From Siphlonurus alternatus (lineage: Eukaryota; Arthropoda; Insecta; Ephemeroptera; Siphlonuridae), in the NCBI GenBank assembly GCA_949825025.1, contig OX463786.1, forward strand, positions 10,468,387-10,532,386: a stretch of DNA of 64,000 nucleotides. Direction: 5' to 3'. A model generated the notes under the pieces. That model saw nothing but the letters and a program-made list of their open reading frames with translations. It did not search any database and was not told the DNA's origin. The first letter of the stretch is position 1. Every line of letters begins with the position of its first letter. The translations under genes were made by a program, and so were the position numbers. Positions 23,517-54,758 of this stretch are shown one piece after another.

Positions 23517-25553
23517 GCATGTATAACCAGAGTGCAGCATTTATATTTTGTAAAAACGGCAATTTTTTAATTCAGTTAGGGAGTTTTTGAGGCCATATTA
23601 GAGACCAATAGTTTAGAGCTCATATTCAATATGTAAAGAATATTCTAATATAAAATGTATTATATCATCTTTAGTGTAACCAAGGGATTTATAATTGGCA
23701 TGTCATTTTGCTCATGTTTGCTTGTTAAATGTACAATGACTGTGAATATACATTTAGTTTCACAGCATGAGTGTTAATTAAAGTTTGAAAAGAAAATTAA
23801 CAATATATTTTAATTAACTCGAGGTCTTTTATTGATATTGAAAAAACATGAAATTAACCATTAAATAGTAATACAATAGTTTTTTTTTTATGCTATGTTC
23901 TGCACGAAGGAGACTATTGAATCATTCAATTGGATTTGGTAATACATTAATTCCTGTAATGTTAGGAGCTCTAGATATGACCTTTCTGCGAATAAAAGGT
24001 TTTGATAATATCAATAATGATTCTACGAAAAAAAAATCAATCATCCATTAATATGTTTTTACTGGCCTCAATTACAATAAAAAATACATTAATTTTCCTG
24101 GAAGTTAACCTCAGTGGCAATATATTAGAATCTCAGACGGCGTGAAATTGAATCACGCTGACTCACCGACCATACAGTGACGAACAGGAAAATTGCAGAC
24201 GAAAATATTTCAAGGTTTAATAACATTCGAGTCATGATCGTATAGTTACGTTTATTATCAACTGCAAATTAACAAATTTTTAAAAATTTTTAATTATAAT
24301 TTATTTTGAATAAATTAAATATTGAAAGAAAAAAAAGTATTACATTATTTAAAACAATTCAAAATAATTATTTAATAATTGGCTAAAGGGGGATAGCTGA
24401 TAAAAATTTCAGGTGTAGTTATCGAAAGAATTTTTAATGTTCCATCTACTTTAAGTAGGATCGGAAATTTTTATTTAAATCATGGAGTGTACAATAATCA
24501 ATATTCAGTATTGATGCTTGATAGACTAAATTCGTATACCAAATTAATAATTAAAACATATATATTATATATATACATACTGTAACCCTAGTAAAAAAAT
24601 TTAATCTTCAGTTCACCCTTAACACGTCTAGAAGTAATCTTACCACGTAAAAAAAAATAAATATTTTACTTTATTTTTTAAATTTTGATGTTCAGTAAAA
24701 GAAGAGAAGATGTAATCTCTTTTATTCCTCTTTTTTCATAAAAAATGATGCAAAATAGGCAGAAAAAACGTCAAAATTAACAAGTTTAAATTTATTACGT
24801 CGAAATTAGTCATGAACGCATACGCTAAGTTGCTAAATGAAAGTGAATACAAGCCATTAGCATCTCAAACGTTAATATACTGATGTTAAAATAATATTAC
24901 CACATAAGGGAAGACATTAGTAAGACAAGGTTGTGTTTTATGTAATGTGGAATTGATCAAAGGTTAAAACGTGCACGCATTAAATCAATCAAACCAACAA
25001 TAGAGCAGCAAATCACTTAATAATGTCATGTGATTATAAAATTACATGGTATATTTATTCTAGAATTTTACATATTATTAATAACGATTTTTTTTAAACT
25101 TTAATTAAAGTGTTTTTTTTTTTTTAATTATGTAACTAAAAATCAAAATTAATTTTTTTGTATTGTTAAAATAAAAATATACTTCACATATTAAATCAGA
25201 ATTAGAAGTAATACAAAAATATAATATATTTAAATTAAAAAATATTATAAATAATCAAAAACTGCATAGAAAGGTTACAGATTGTAAATCAATTTAACCG
25301 CCCTTCAGCTGTATCGGTCACGAATATTTGCAATCGAGTTAACTACCAACAATAATTTTAATGAATAATGGAAAATAATCAGTACTTCAAACACTATTTA
25401 GCAAATATGATAAATTTAAGGTAAAAAAATATATGTACTGCTGATTAAAACAAAATAAATATACTTCTTAATTACTTTTACTTATTTAACTTATTTTCAT
25501 TTAAAATTGCCATAATTTATGGTTAATATTATTGCATTTTTTACTTACAAATA

Positions 25554-25929
25554 TTAAGGTAGAGATAATACAGATCAGCTGGCCCAATGCTAAAAAAATC
25601 TCATTCACAAAAATTCTGAAAAAAATTTAAAATGTTCTCCTCTACATCCCCTATCAGTAGGTAAAATATCAGGTATACAAAAACGAGCTAGATTTTGAGT
25701 TATTAATTTTTAAAGTTGACTACTTTAACATGGAGAAATGGAACTTCCATGTTAAATTGGTCAACGACTTTAAAAATTAATAACTCGAAAACTAGCTCGT
25801 TTTTGTATACCTGATATTTTACCTACTGATAGGGGATGTAGAGGAGAACATTTTAAATTTTTTTCATAATTTTTATGAATGGGATTTTTTTAGCATTGGG
25901 CCAGCTGATCCGTATTATCTCTACCTTAA
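25554..25929. mobile_element. TTAAGGTAGAGATAAT foldback MITE
   Basis: Near-complete palindrome with TTAA at both ends. It shares the inner motif ATGTTCTCCTCTACA and TATCAGGTATAC with the elements at 48261 and 62039. Confidence 0.85.
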
Positions 25930-26054
25930 ATAATATAATTTTAAACAGTACAAAGATATCGTAAACGATATTTTTCTCAATCGCACTTCTTACTTGTTAG
26001 TATTTAACATTTTACTGTGAGCCTAACATTTAATTAGTCGACAGGTCTGACATG

Positions 26055-26240
26055 CAATTATAACTCTATGTAAGAGGTGGGGGTGGCAAGGTTACGGTGA
26101 GGAGCGGCCCAACAAGAGAGAGAACGATCGTCAGTCTGAACCGCGTCTTGGAGGCGCGAACATCGTCGTACTTTCTCTTTCCGCGTGCTCTACCGCAGAG
26201 GTGTCTTTATTAAACACACGCCGCCACTTTTAAAGGTGAG
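26055..26240 (+). promoter_or_regulatory. GC-rich island ending in a strong donor; possible first exon
   Basis: This is the only GC-rich, CpG-containing block of its size in an AT-rich desert. It contains no open frame I recognise and ends in TTTTAAAG|GTGAGT near 26234, a consensus splice donor. It could be the non-coding first exon and promoter of a plus-strand gene. The next plus-strand coding exon is the peroxidase start at 35011, which is preceded by an acceptor-like CCCCAG. The link is inference. Confidence 0.3.
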
Positions 26241-26649
26241 TCTCGCGCACTTGTGAAGAGTAGGAAATTACGAATTAAACTGATACCCGAATTGAAGTAA
26301 TTTACTTTTTTTTTTACTTAACTTCACGTCTTTTTCCATCGTATTAAGTATAAAAAGTTAGAAATTATCCATTTCATCCTTATTTTGAGCGAGTATGAAA
26401 TAAGATGTGTTTTTGAGGATAAAATACGAAATAATGTTAGGTTTAGATGTGTTAAGGATGAGTTGAAAACGAAAATTTTTAACTATTGATATAATATTTT
26501 CAATAAAAAGTATTCAAGCCATAAATGAGATATATTTTATAAAGTACATGGGGATAGAATAATCACGATAAAAAAAATCTTTATCGTGATTTAATTATTT
26601 TCAAACCAGAGTTTTGGCATCTTCAAAATTCCTAAATTGTGTATGTGTT

Positions 26650-26750
26650 TCATGGGCTCTCAACTGCAGCCTAGCAAATCCCTCCTTGAATTAACTTGTG
26701 ATTAGGGAAACCATGGAAACCTGTCACAGTTAAACTCTATAAGTAGAGAA
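26650..26750 (-). mobile_element. Possible degenerate SINE body
   Basis: Weak minus-strand similarity to the SINE body (GGGCTCT, CAAATCCCTCC, AGGGAAACCATGGAAACC in order). Low confidence. Confidence 0.3.
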
Positions 26751-27522
26751 AAGATTATGCTAGTAGAAGGCTCAGACAAGCTTTTCTCTGTTATAAGGGT
26801 TCCGCTTTTTATTCTTTAAATATATACGCAAATTTAATGTGAATTAATTTATGGGAACCACAGTTATTTCTACCATCTCTTTCATAGGTAATATTCTAAT
26901 GTATACAATGTAATTATCTTCTCATAAAAGCTCATAGGGAAAAATTATGAACCCTATAGTCAGAATGTTTTCCAACAATATCATGCACTGTATGAGTAAA
27001 ACGAGATTATATCAGAAATATTATATTTATTGTACCTCATTCGGAATAATGAGCTATCTACTAAATCAGGCGAATACAATTGTAAAGTTAAATACTAAAA
27101 AGGTATAGCAGATTATTTCACTTGATTCCGGACAAAAGATGATTTTTTTTTAATATTTTTATTGATATTGTTCATCAATACTAAAACTCTAGGCGAAGAT
27201 GAAGGACCGGTTAGAATTAGCGCGCTTAGTAAAAGCGAGGGATGGAACATTTGTTAGTATTTTTACTACAGTTAATACGTTTTGTATGTTCCTTAAATAA
27301 TCACAAAGAAAAATAAATATAAAATCATATTTATTAAAATTTTCTACACTTCGAAACTTCACGAACGTTCCCCCTGCTGTGTTCGTGCGCAATCTCTTGA
27401 ACTTTTTAGGCTAGAATGAAAAAGTGCTCTTAATAAAAATAACAAATCTGCATCTAATTAAATGCAATTTAATGAAGCATATATTAAAGAGAAGTTTATG
27501 CTGTCTAGAGGTTTTATATAAT

Positions 27523-28122
27523 CATTCCTCGTCCGTAATAATGGGCTACCTGCCTACTTGGATCTAGTTGTAATACCGAGCTATATTTCAGGTGAGTGCA
27601 ATAGACAATAATGGTTGCATTTTTTTATTTCATAATTAGAAAATATACATAAAATTATGCTTTTCTGAATTTTTTCGGATTTTTTGGAGTGCGGGAACTA
27701 ATTTTAAAAAAATATTTAAAATACCTGAATTTGGGTGGTACCACCTGATGGGACAACCGTGACGTCATTTGCCGTGCTGTGATTGGCTGTTGATGATGTC
27801 ACGGCTGCTGTGATTGGCTGTCGATGACGTCACGGTTGTCCCATCAGGTGTACCACCCAAATTCAGACATTTTAAATATTTTTTTAAAATTAGTTCCCGC
27901 ACTCCAAGAAATCTGAAAAAATTCAGAAAAGCTTAATTTAATGTATATTTTCTAATTATGAAATAAAAAAATGCAACCATTATTGTCTATTATGAGCTTT
28001 ATTTTATACCGACTTACAGTTCATAATTGCGCTCACCTGAAATAGCAGATCACTCATTATTGCAACAAAATCTTGGTAAGCAGATACTCCAGATGGCTCA
28101 TTATTACAGATGAGGGACGTTA
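27523..28122. mobile_element. 600-bp foldback with layered arms
   Basis: The inner palindrome (27601-27990, with CAGATTTTTT-type arms and a GACGTCAC-rich core) is enclosed by outer arms containing GTAATAATGGGCTACCTG and TATTTCAGGTGAG and their diverged inverted matches. Confidence 0.75.
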
Positions 28123-29284
28123 TATGCCAAGTGCAGCATTTACACTTAACTAATATATAATAACATAATTACTATCAAGGTTATTTTACAAGGTCAATTT
28201 TAGGAAGTTATAAAGAAATTAGTTCTTATTGTTCAACATTGCAGCAATATAAAAAATAAAACAATAAAAATATAATTTTTATTATTTATTGGATATGTTT
28301 GTATGTTGTAGTAAAAAGCTTGCACTTGATTGAGTTCATGAGACAAATTTATAAATAAAATTGTACCTTTATTTGAGCTCTTAAATGTACTTTTTGTTTT
28401 CGATTTCATTCAAGTGATGTAGTTTTTTTTTTTTTTTTTTATTTTTTTTTTATTGGTCATTTAACTTGTACATCAATCAAGATTATATATTATAATCTTA
28501 TCGATTGAAAATTTACATATGTAACATTCTTCAAGACCTAACTTCAAAAATATTATACCTTTCAAAACATTTTGTAACAATATTATTATTATTATTATTA
28601 TATAATCATATAATTATTTAATTATTATTAATTTTAAAATTTCTTCATAAACAAATTTATTTTATATATTTATAATTCAAAACAATATATGTCATTACCT
28701 TATTGCATTTAAATAAGGAAACACATGCAACCAAAAACTTTTTTTTTTTTTTTTTTTTTTCTTTTTTTTTTTTTTTACAATTTCAATTTCCCTAAGGCTC
28801 TAGAACAATGAAACACATCCTATCTGCATTTTCAACTCTTCCTACTAAAACACAAACAATTGCCCATCTTCAATGATGTCCATTACCTGAAACAAAATGA
28901 CTTTAGTACGATTGCAACAACAAATATCAATTACATGCACTAGTTTTGAAATAAATCTTTGAATACTTTTTATTTAATAATCAAAACAGCTTTTTTAGCA
29001 TAAAAAAGAAAAAGAATATCAAATGGCTCAAAATTATAGTTTTTTAATAATGATAAGATTTTATTATCATTATTTTTATGCTTATTTATTGAATTTAATA
29101 ATTCTTAACTATATTTATAAAAATTTTCTGATATTTTGAAAACTTAACTCAATTCAATGCAATATATTAATTAAATTTTATTATTTTTCAAATTTAATAA
29201 TCAAAATTCTAGCAAATTTTTTTTTATAGTTCTTTTACTCTCACAAAACAAACTCAAGTTTTTACTATTTTTTACTTATAATGC

Positions 29285-29288
<4 letters not shown>
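28123..29288. other. AT-rich flank with long T runs
   Basis: T runs at 28424-28451 and 28739-28776 and an (ATT)n stretch at 28572-28601. It may include LINE 3' sequence; no coding sequence seen. Confidence 0.5.
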
Positions 29289-29315
<27 letters not shown>

Positions 29316-29421
29316 ACTCTCATGCACCCAAACTTAAAATTATTATTAATATATGCCGTCAATTGTAGATAATCCATTCTGAAACATAAGAAAACCAACA
29401 TATACACATATTCACACATGT

Positions 29422-32337
29422 TTATAGTGTTGAGAGTAACCATTTTTTTATTTTGAATTTTACTTTAGATTTTGTATCTAATGATTTCAGATTTCTTGGT
29501 AACATATTCCATAACCTTGGTAAAAGGAACTCAAGCGTTCTTTCTGAGAATCTATTTACACGTCTGGGAGTGAACAAAGGGTTTAACAAATTTTGACGTG
29601 TCCCATGCTCATGTTCTCTCAACATTCCATGCGATTCTAAGAAATATTTTTCTATTGCTAATGTATGTTTAGCTTGAAGTTTCACTGGTAAAATTTTCCA
29701 ATATTTATAAATATTATCAGATTCATTAAATTTTTGTCCGAATTTCATACATTTTAATAATTTTTTTTGAATGTTATTTAATTTAGTCATAGCACCAGAA
29801 TCAGTGAAACCCCAAGCTGTAATTCCATATATAATAAATGGATGCGCCAGGGCAAAATAGACGTTCCTGATTGTTTTTTCATTTACAGTACATTTTAGTT
29901 TATAAATTTGTGACATAACAGATCTTAATTTTTTTACTATTTTATTTACATGCTCATTCCATTCAAAGTTTTCATCAATAATAACACCCAGATAAGTATG
30001 TTCTTTTACATGCTCTATCATATCACATTTACAATTTTGTCTAAATTTGTGCAAACAACCATTAGTATGTATTGTTATTTTTATTTCTTCATTTTTTCTT
30101 AAATATTTATTGTATAAATGCATTACTTTAGTTTTTTTAATATTTATTAATAATCCATAATCATGTGCCCAGTTTGCTAGTTGATTAGCATTAACTTGTA
30201 ACATTTTATGAGCTTCTTGAAAATCTTTACTTGAATTCAAAATCAACAAATCATCCGCGAACATAAAAAATTTACAATTTTTTAGTACAGAAAAAACACT
30301 ATTCACATAAATATTGAATAATATCGGAGATATTGTACCCCCTTGTTGAGTCCCAAAAGTTAATGCCCATTCATCCCCTTTAACATTATTTATTTGAACT
30401 ACCATTTTTCTATCATATAAGTAATGTTTTATTAATTGCAATGTTGGTCCTCTTATTCCAACTTTTTCCAGTTCATTAAACAAAGTATCATGATTTAAAG
30501 TATCATAGGCCTTTGAGAAATCAACAAAAAGAGCTAGTACATGATTATTATTCGCTAATTCAATATTAATATAATTTGACATATCACCTAACAGTTGATT
30601 AGTAGACCTTCCCTTTTGATATGCATATTGTTGATTATTTATGATATTAAATTTTTCAAGGTAATCTGTTAGATCTATTGTTAAATTTTTTTGTAATAAT
30701 ACTTTATCAACAGTAGGAGACAAAACAATAGGTCTGTAATTATTGTAATCATTATGTTTTCCTTTTTTATAAATTGGTCTGCATATCGCTATTTTTAAGG
30801 CTTCTGGAAATTGTTTATTTTGTATACATAGATTGGTTAAATTTGTTAACACTTTTATTAAATCTTTACCAGCCATTTTAATATGTCTAGCCGTAATTTT
30901 ATCGTAACCTGGTGCTTTATTATTATCAAAAGAATTAATTATTTTTTTAATTTTATCTTCATTGGTTTTTTTTAAATTAAATGATTGATTTTCATATCTT
31001 TCTTCTGTAACACAAAACTTTATATTACATTTATGCACAATATTTTTTACACCATCAGCAAAGGTCTGTCCAAAATTATTTGTTAAATCTTTTAAATTTA
31101 GCTCTCCCATATATCTCATTATTATATCATCATTATTTACTATTGTTTTTCCTATAATTGTATTTATATAAGCCCATGCTTTCCTAACATTCCCATTAAA
31201 GTTTTTAAATTCTAATTTATCAAATTGTGTTTTAGCCTTTTTTATCATATTATTAACCTTATTTCGTAATTTGTTATATTCCATTCTGTAATGTAAATTT
31301 TTAGGATTGCTTTTATGTTTCTGAAATAATTTATCCCTTTCTTTCATGCAATTTTTTATAGACAAGTTCATCCAAGGCTTAACTAAGTTATGTGTATTAA
31401 AATTTTTATATGGAATAGAACAAATTTTAAATAAATAATCATAAATTTCTTTTATTCTTTCATAAATTATCGATGGATCTTTTAATCCATTCAGATACCC
31501 CCATCTTACTTTACTCAATTCATTTTTTAATTTATTGTAATTTAAAAACTTTTTACAGTTCATTGTTTCATCAGAAAGTTGATTAGATATTATCGCTCCA
31601 ATTATATAATGATCCGATATTTTATTTTCAATTAAACATGATTCAACATTAGATTTCTGATTTCGACAATAAATATGATCAATACAGGTAGATGATACAA
31701 CTTGTTTAGTAACCTCAACTCTTGTTGGAAGATTTATTACATTAGTTAAACCAGCTTTAGCCATTTTATTTTTATATTTATCAACTATATTATTATTTAA
31801 ATCAAGTGTATTGATATTCATATCACCAATTATAACAATTTTTTCATTTTTATCAACCAAAATATTATTTTTCAGATCAATTAAAAATAAGTTTTTATTC
31901 GTATCTGGAGGTTTATAAATAGCATAGAGACTTAAGTCATTAATTTTAACAGAAATACTTTCATAATATTCTGATTCTTGAGAAAAAATTATTCTTATTT
32001 TATTTGTATTTCTAATGAATATCATTATTCCACCTCCTTTTTTTTTATGTTTGCATTTACGCGCTTTAGCAATTTGAACAAATTCAGGTATCAAATAAAA
32101 AGCTTCTTCATTTTCTGTAATATTTGTTTCACTCAATATAATACAATCGATATATTTAATGTGATCACCAATTTGCAATAAAAATTGATCCCAATATTTT
32201 CTTAACGATCTGATGTTCAAATGAATAGTAATAAAACTTGATTTTAATTGTTTTTCAGTATAGTAATTAAACCAATTAGAAATATTTTTTTCTTTTAAAC
32301 ATAAAAATTCGTCAAAATTTTGATTTAAATTCTCCAT
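29422..32337 (-). CDS. LINE ORF2: endonuclease/reverse transcriptase
   Basis: 971 residues without interruption. The N-terminal 250 residues form an AP-endonuclease-like domain: HLNIRSLRKYWDQ, SETNI, IVIIGDMNIN, TCIDHIYC and the catalytic SDHYII. The reverse transcriptase follows (about 440-760): NNKAPGYDKITARHIK, NNYRPIVLSP, LFVDFSKAYDTLNHD, GTQQGGTISPILFNIYVN, and the catalytic FADDLLIL. The C-terminal part ends with LPRLWNMLPRNLKSLD, a motif common at the end of Jockey/CR1-like ORF2. It makes the nick and copies the RNA at the target during insertion. All key residues are present, so the protein may be active. It overlaps no host gene and starts 43 bp after ORF1. Confidence 0.95.
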   Translation of the reverse strand: MENLNQNFDEFLCLKEKNISNWFNYYTEKQLKSSFITIHLNIRSLRKYWDQFLLQIGDHIKYIDCIILSETNITENEEAFYLIPEFVQIAKARKCKHKKKGGGIMIFIRNTNKIRIIFSQESEYYESISVKINDLSLYAIYKPPDTNKNLFLIDLKNNILVDKNEKIVIIGDMNINTLDLNNNIVDKYKNKMAKAGLTNVINLPTRVEVTKQVVSSTCIDHIYCRNQKSNVESCLIENKISDHYIIGAIISNQLSDETMNCKKFLNYNKLKNELSKVRWGYLNGLKDPSIIYERIKEIYDYLFKICSIPYKNFNTHNLVKPWMNLSIKNCMKERDKLFQKHKSNPKNLHYRMEYNKLRNKVNNMIKKAKTQFDKLEFKNFNGNVRKAWAYINTIIGKTIVNNDDIIMRYMGELNLKDLTNNFGQTFADGVKNIVHKCNIKFCVTEERYENQSFNLKKTNEDKIKKIINSFDNNKAPGYDKITARHIKMAGKDLIKVLTNLTNLCIQNKQFPEALKIAICRPIYKKGKHNDYNNYRPIVLSPTVDKVLLQKNLTIDLTDYLEKFNIINNQQYAYQKGRSTNQLLGDMSNYINIELANNNHVLALFVDFSKAYDTLNHDTLFNELEKVGIRGPTLQLIKHYLYDRKMVVQINNVKGDEWALTFGTQQGGTISPILFNIYVNSVFSVLKNCKFFMFADDLLILNSSKDFQEAHKMLQVNANQLANWAHDYGLLINIKKTKVMHLYNKYLRKNEEIKITIHTNGCLHKFRQNCKCDMIEHVKEHTYLGVIIDENFEWNEHVNKIVKKLRSVMSQIYKLKCTVNEKTIRNVYFALAHPFIIYGITAWGFTDSGAMTKLNNIQKKLLKCMKFGQKFNESDNIYKYWKILPVKLQAKHTLAIEKYFLESHGMLREHEHGTRQNLLNPLFTPRRVNRFSERTLEFLLPRLWNMLPRNLKSLDTKSKVKFKIKKWLLSTL

Positions 32338-32380
32338 AATAAATCAAATAAAAACTAAAATAAATGTACTTACAGTAGTC

Positions 32381-33391
32381 TCACAGAATTTTTTTCTCAA
32401 CGTCGAGTTCACTCTGTATGCGGACTATAGGCAGATTTTCATTTTTACGAACAAATATCATTCCTGTTTTACTCCACACAAACTTGTAATTTTTCTCCTT
32501 GGCCCGCTGCCTGGCGAGCCACAGCAGCTTGCGGTTGTACGATGTGAGTTGCTCGTTGACGTAGATTTTGACCTGCGAGCCATCTTTCAATGCAGCTCCC
32601 GACGTAAGCCGCTTGCTCTTGGCCATGTTAAGGAAGTCGTTGCGAGCTCGCAGCAAGTTGAAGCGAACTATTATAAATGGAGGTCTCTCACTCTCACTCA
32701 TTCCACGACTACGTGTGTTTACACGACGAATTTCCACAATATTTTTCACAGTTTCAACTTTTCCTATACTCTCTGCTATGTTTGTTACTATATTCAACAT
32801 GTTTTCACCAGGCAATTGCACAACATTACTTATCTCAATATTGTAGTTAAGACCTTCCTGCTGAATTTCACCAATTCTATTATGAAGCTCGCCAATTGTT
32901 TTGGCCATGCCATTTTTATCCTGAGTAAGTTGTTCTATTTGTTTGCTCATTTCACCCATATTTTTATCTTGTGTGTCTTGCTTTTTGATAAATAGATCAT
33001 AAGAAGAAGATAGAAATTCCACTGACTTTTTAATTTCTATCACCTCATCACTTTTTTTTGCAATATCATCTATTTTTTTTTCTAAACGAGCCAAATATGC
33101 CAAAATGTTTTTATCTCTCTCCTCATCTCCTGTGTCACTTCCAAGATCACTTGCCGTTTCTTGGGAATCCTGAGTCAGTTCGCGACAGTTCACACATAAC
33201 CACGTCTGCTTGTTGGGGTTCTTGGCAGGACGACCGCGCGATGGATTTTTTTTTGCACATTCTAGATGCACCGGAGCCTTACACACTTTACACGTGATGC
33301 TATCACCATCATTGTCTACCACCTCTTCACACACCACACACTCCATTGTTATTGTAATTGATACACTACACGAGATTATTTCAACCACCAA
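32381..33391 (-). CDS. LINE ORF1: PHD finger, coiled coil, nucleic-acid-binding protein
   Basis: 336 residues; Met16 (base 33346), just before the zinc finger, may be the real start. Cys18, Cys21, Cys34, Cys37, His42, Cys45, Cys66 and Cys69 give the C4HC3 spacing of a PHD finger. Residues about 95-175 are heptad-like (LARLEKKIDDIAKKSDEV, MSKQIEQLTQDK), a probable coiled coil for multimerisation. The C-terminal half (IVRFNLLRARNDFL, KIYVNEQLTSYNRKLLWLAR, YKFVWSKTGMIFVRK) resembles the RNA-binding C-terminal region of LINE and related ORF1 proteins. Its likely role is as a chaperone in the element's ribonucleoprotein; a PHD finger could direct it to chromatin, which is inference. Confidence 0.85.
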   Translation of the reverse strand: MVVEIISCSVSITITMECVVCEEVVDNDGDSITCKVCKAPVHLECAKKNPSRGRPAKNPNKQTWLCVNCRELTQDSQETASDLGSDTGDEERDKNILAYLARLEKKIDDIAKKSDEVIEIKKSVEFLSSSYDLFIKKQDTQDKNMGEMSKQIEQLTQDKNGMAKTIGELHNRIGEIQQEGLNYNIEISNVVQLPGENMLNIVTNIAESIGKVETVKNIVEIRRVNTRSRGMSESERPPFIIVRFNLLRARNDFLNMAKSKRLTSGAALKDGSQVKIYVNEQLTSYNRKLLWLARQRAKEKNYKFVWSKTGMIFVRKNENLPIVRIQSELDVEKKIL

Positions 33392-33596
33392 TTGACTTGA
33401 AGAAATAAATTTGGAAAGAGCAAGAAATATAAGATTAAACCGTAGCTACACAGACGAGCGCTCAATGCGTGTTGCTTGCTCGGCAGCCGCAGCTACAGTC
33501 TGCCGCAGCCGCAGTCTCCCTGCAAAGTCTCCAGAGCCACGGACAATACCAGTAAATTTCTTAAAAAGTTAATTTCCTTAATCGCATAATAATACT

Positions 33597-33920
33597 ATCA
33601 TTTTTTTTTAAAGTTTAATAGATTTATTCAGTTCATTAGGCTATAATATACAAATAGTATAAAACAAGTTTAGTCATAATATACAGTCATAATAACATCA
33701 CAACAAAAATAAAAATTATAAATTATATACACAAATAACTAGTAAGCCAAATAAACATATTTTTTGTACAAACTCTTTAACGCTGTAAAGCAAATTCATC
33801 TTAAGATATTTAAATTATTCATTTTAAAAACATGCAAATGTCCCAGAATTTTTTATGCTATCAGGTAAGCCATTAAATATAAGGGGCACAATCACTAGTA
33901 CACACTACGTTTACATGACG
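33597..33920 (-). mobile_element. 3' remnant of a second LINE
   Basis: On the minus strand a short frame reads IFNGLPDSIKNSGTFACFKM and ends in a stop, matching the usual C-terminus of LINE reverse transcriptases (LP..I.....FK). It is followed by AT-rich 3' sequence and an A run at 33600-33611. The rest of the element is absent. It sits immediately beyond the 5' end of the intact LINE. Confidence 0.55.
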
Positions 33921-34862
33921 GTGTTTAATGCGTATTCGTTGACGACGGATAATGTTATTCTTATGAGGCGTCTTCAACGATTTTATGTGCAAATATTGTT
34001 ATATTATATGATATATTATTATGAATAGAAATACTAATTATTAATAGTAAATTGAGGAAAAAAAGGCTCGTTAAAAAGATTTAATTTACTGTAATAATAA
34101 TATCCATTGGTAATGTTAATTATTTATAAAAAAAAAATCACTTTTTTATTTTGATAAAAGATATATAAATATTTTATATTTGCATAAATTACAACATTTT
34201 TAATGCTATAAATACTGAAAATAAATAAAATTCAATTAAATTTAAATGTTTTATAAAATAAAAATAAAGTTAACAATTTTTATTTGCATTTTAAATAAAA
34301 TGAAATTATATTTTATTACTTAAAAGTTAAGAAACCAAGTGAAGCGGTTAAAATTGAAAAATTTCCAACATTTTTTAATAAGTAAAATTTTGTTACACAA
34401 AGAAATCAATAACAATTTGCCACATAAACCTCAAACCTCAAGCTGCATAAAGAATCTTAAATTGATAACTCAAATACTTATCAAAATGGTGATGCTACGT
34501 AATCTTATATTAATAATTGTAGTAGAGGGACATTTAAAATTATATTATAGCATTGATGAAAATATCCATTCTGCATTGTAATAGAGGAATTTGATGTCTA
34601 TACTGAAATATTTAAAATCAAGTTACCTACTGAATCGTCACCGCAAAATACTAATGACGAATCTCACAGTCAGCCTTTGATTTTAATAAGACTTGCAGGA
34701 GACAACTAAGTGGCTTCATTAATTTTAATACATACATTTTTATACATGGAGCTGTAAGGACGGAAAAAAAGGTACCATGAATTTGATTAAATCATAAGCG
34801 ATCAAGTTTCTAAAACATTCTCTAAATTTTATTTAATTTACTCTGAAAAAAAATAATCAATA
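33921..34862. other. AT-rich stretch before the peroxidase
   Basis: No gene, repeat family or clear promoter element recognised. If the peroxidase has a distant first exon, this is intron. Confidence 0.5.
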
Positions 34863-35010
34863 CAACTGATAACTCTGTACCTGAGATAAATCATATTTTC
34901 TCCGTGTAACAGCGCCCCAGTATGCTGGCCACGCCGCTGCTGCTTGCCCTAAACTGATGACTCTGTACCTGAGATAAATAATATTTTTCTCCGTGTAACA
35001 GCGCCCCAGT

Positions 35011-35040
<30 letters not shown>
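34863..35040 (+). repeat. 88-89 bp tandem duplication of the peroxidase start region
   Basis: Two copies (about 34863-34950 and 34951-35040) each carry the leader, a possible splice acceptor CGCCCCAG, the ATG and the first codons (MLATPLLLAL). They differ by a few substitutions and one T. In copy 1 the frame ends after 11 codons at a TGA lying in copy 2; copy 2 runs into exon 1. Copy 2 (ATG at 35011) is therefore the usable start, while copy 1 (ATG at 34922) is an upstream ORF or a decoy acceptor. Confidence 0.85.
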
Positions 35041-54249
<19,209 letters not shown>

Positions 54250-54758
54250 ACATTATATGGAGGTTGCATACTGGATAGAGAGGTTGTGATGGACAGAAGG
54301 AGGTTGCATGTCATATAGAAAGGCACACGAACAACTTGTATATTTAAGAAATATGTTGCAAAGTCAATAATACAATACAAGTTGTATGGTGCAATCATTG
54401 ATTTTTATTGAAAATGGAAGAAATATAATGATCTGTAATCAACATAATCATTAGTACTTATATTTTTTGTTACAATTTGCAAAATCATTATGTAACAATT
54501 ATAATTATGCGGTAAGCATAGCTTGAAATGTATACAATATTTGGATAAGAAAGATTTTATAATATATGTACTTTACCCTTTTGCTAATAAAATACGAAAA
54601 AAGTGACAAATTTATTTCGATTTTTTCAGATTTTTCAGTGTAGAAACGAGTAAAAGGAGAGTACACATATAAAGCAAATAATAGAATTAATCTCTATTTA
54701 CCACAAAGAACTTATAAAATTATATATGTAAATTTTTAAAATAGATAAAACAACAATG

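Larger units (their letters stand above)
29289..33565 (-). mobile_element. Non-LTR retrotransposon (LINE), both ORFs intact
   Basis: Transcribed right to left. There is a GC-rich 5' leader (about 33400-33560), ORF1, a 43-bp gap, ORF2 and a 3' region reaching a run of A (T on the plus strand) at about 29290-29315. Neither ORF has a stop or frameshift, so the copy is young. The domain order (PHD-finger ORF1, AP-type endonuclease plus reverse transcriptase ORF2) fits the Jockey/CR1 group; the clade is not decided. Ends are approximate: I could not find a target-site duplication, and further T runs at 28424-28451 and 28739-28776 leave the 3' end open. Confidence 0.85.

Noticed and set aside
34922..34954. 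Upstream ATG as the peroxidase start
   Set aside because: Frame stops after 11 codons; the ATG at 35011 is continuous with exon 1.
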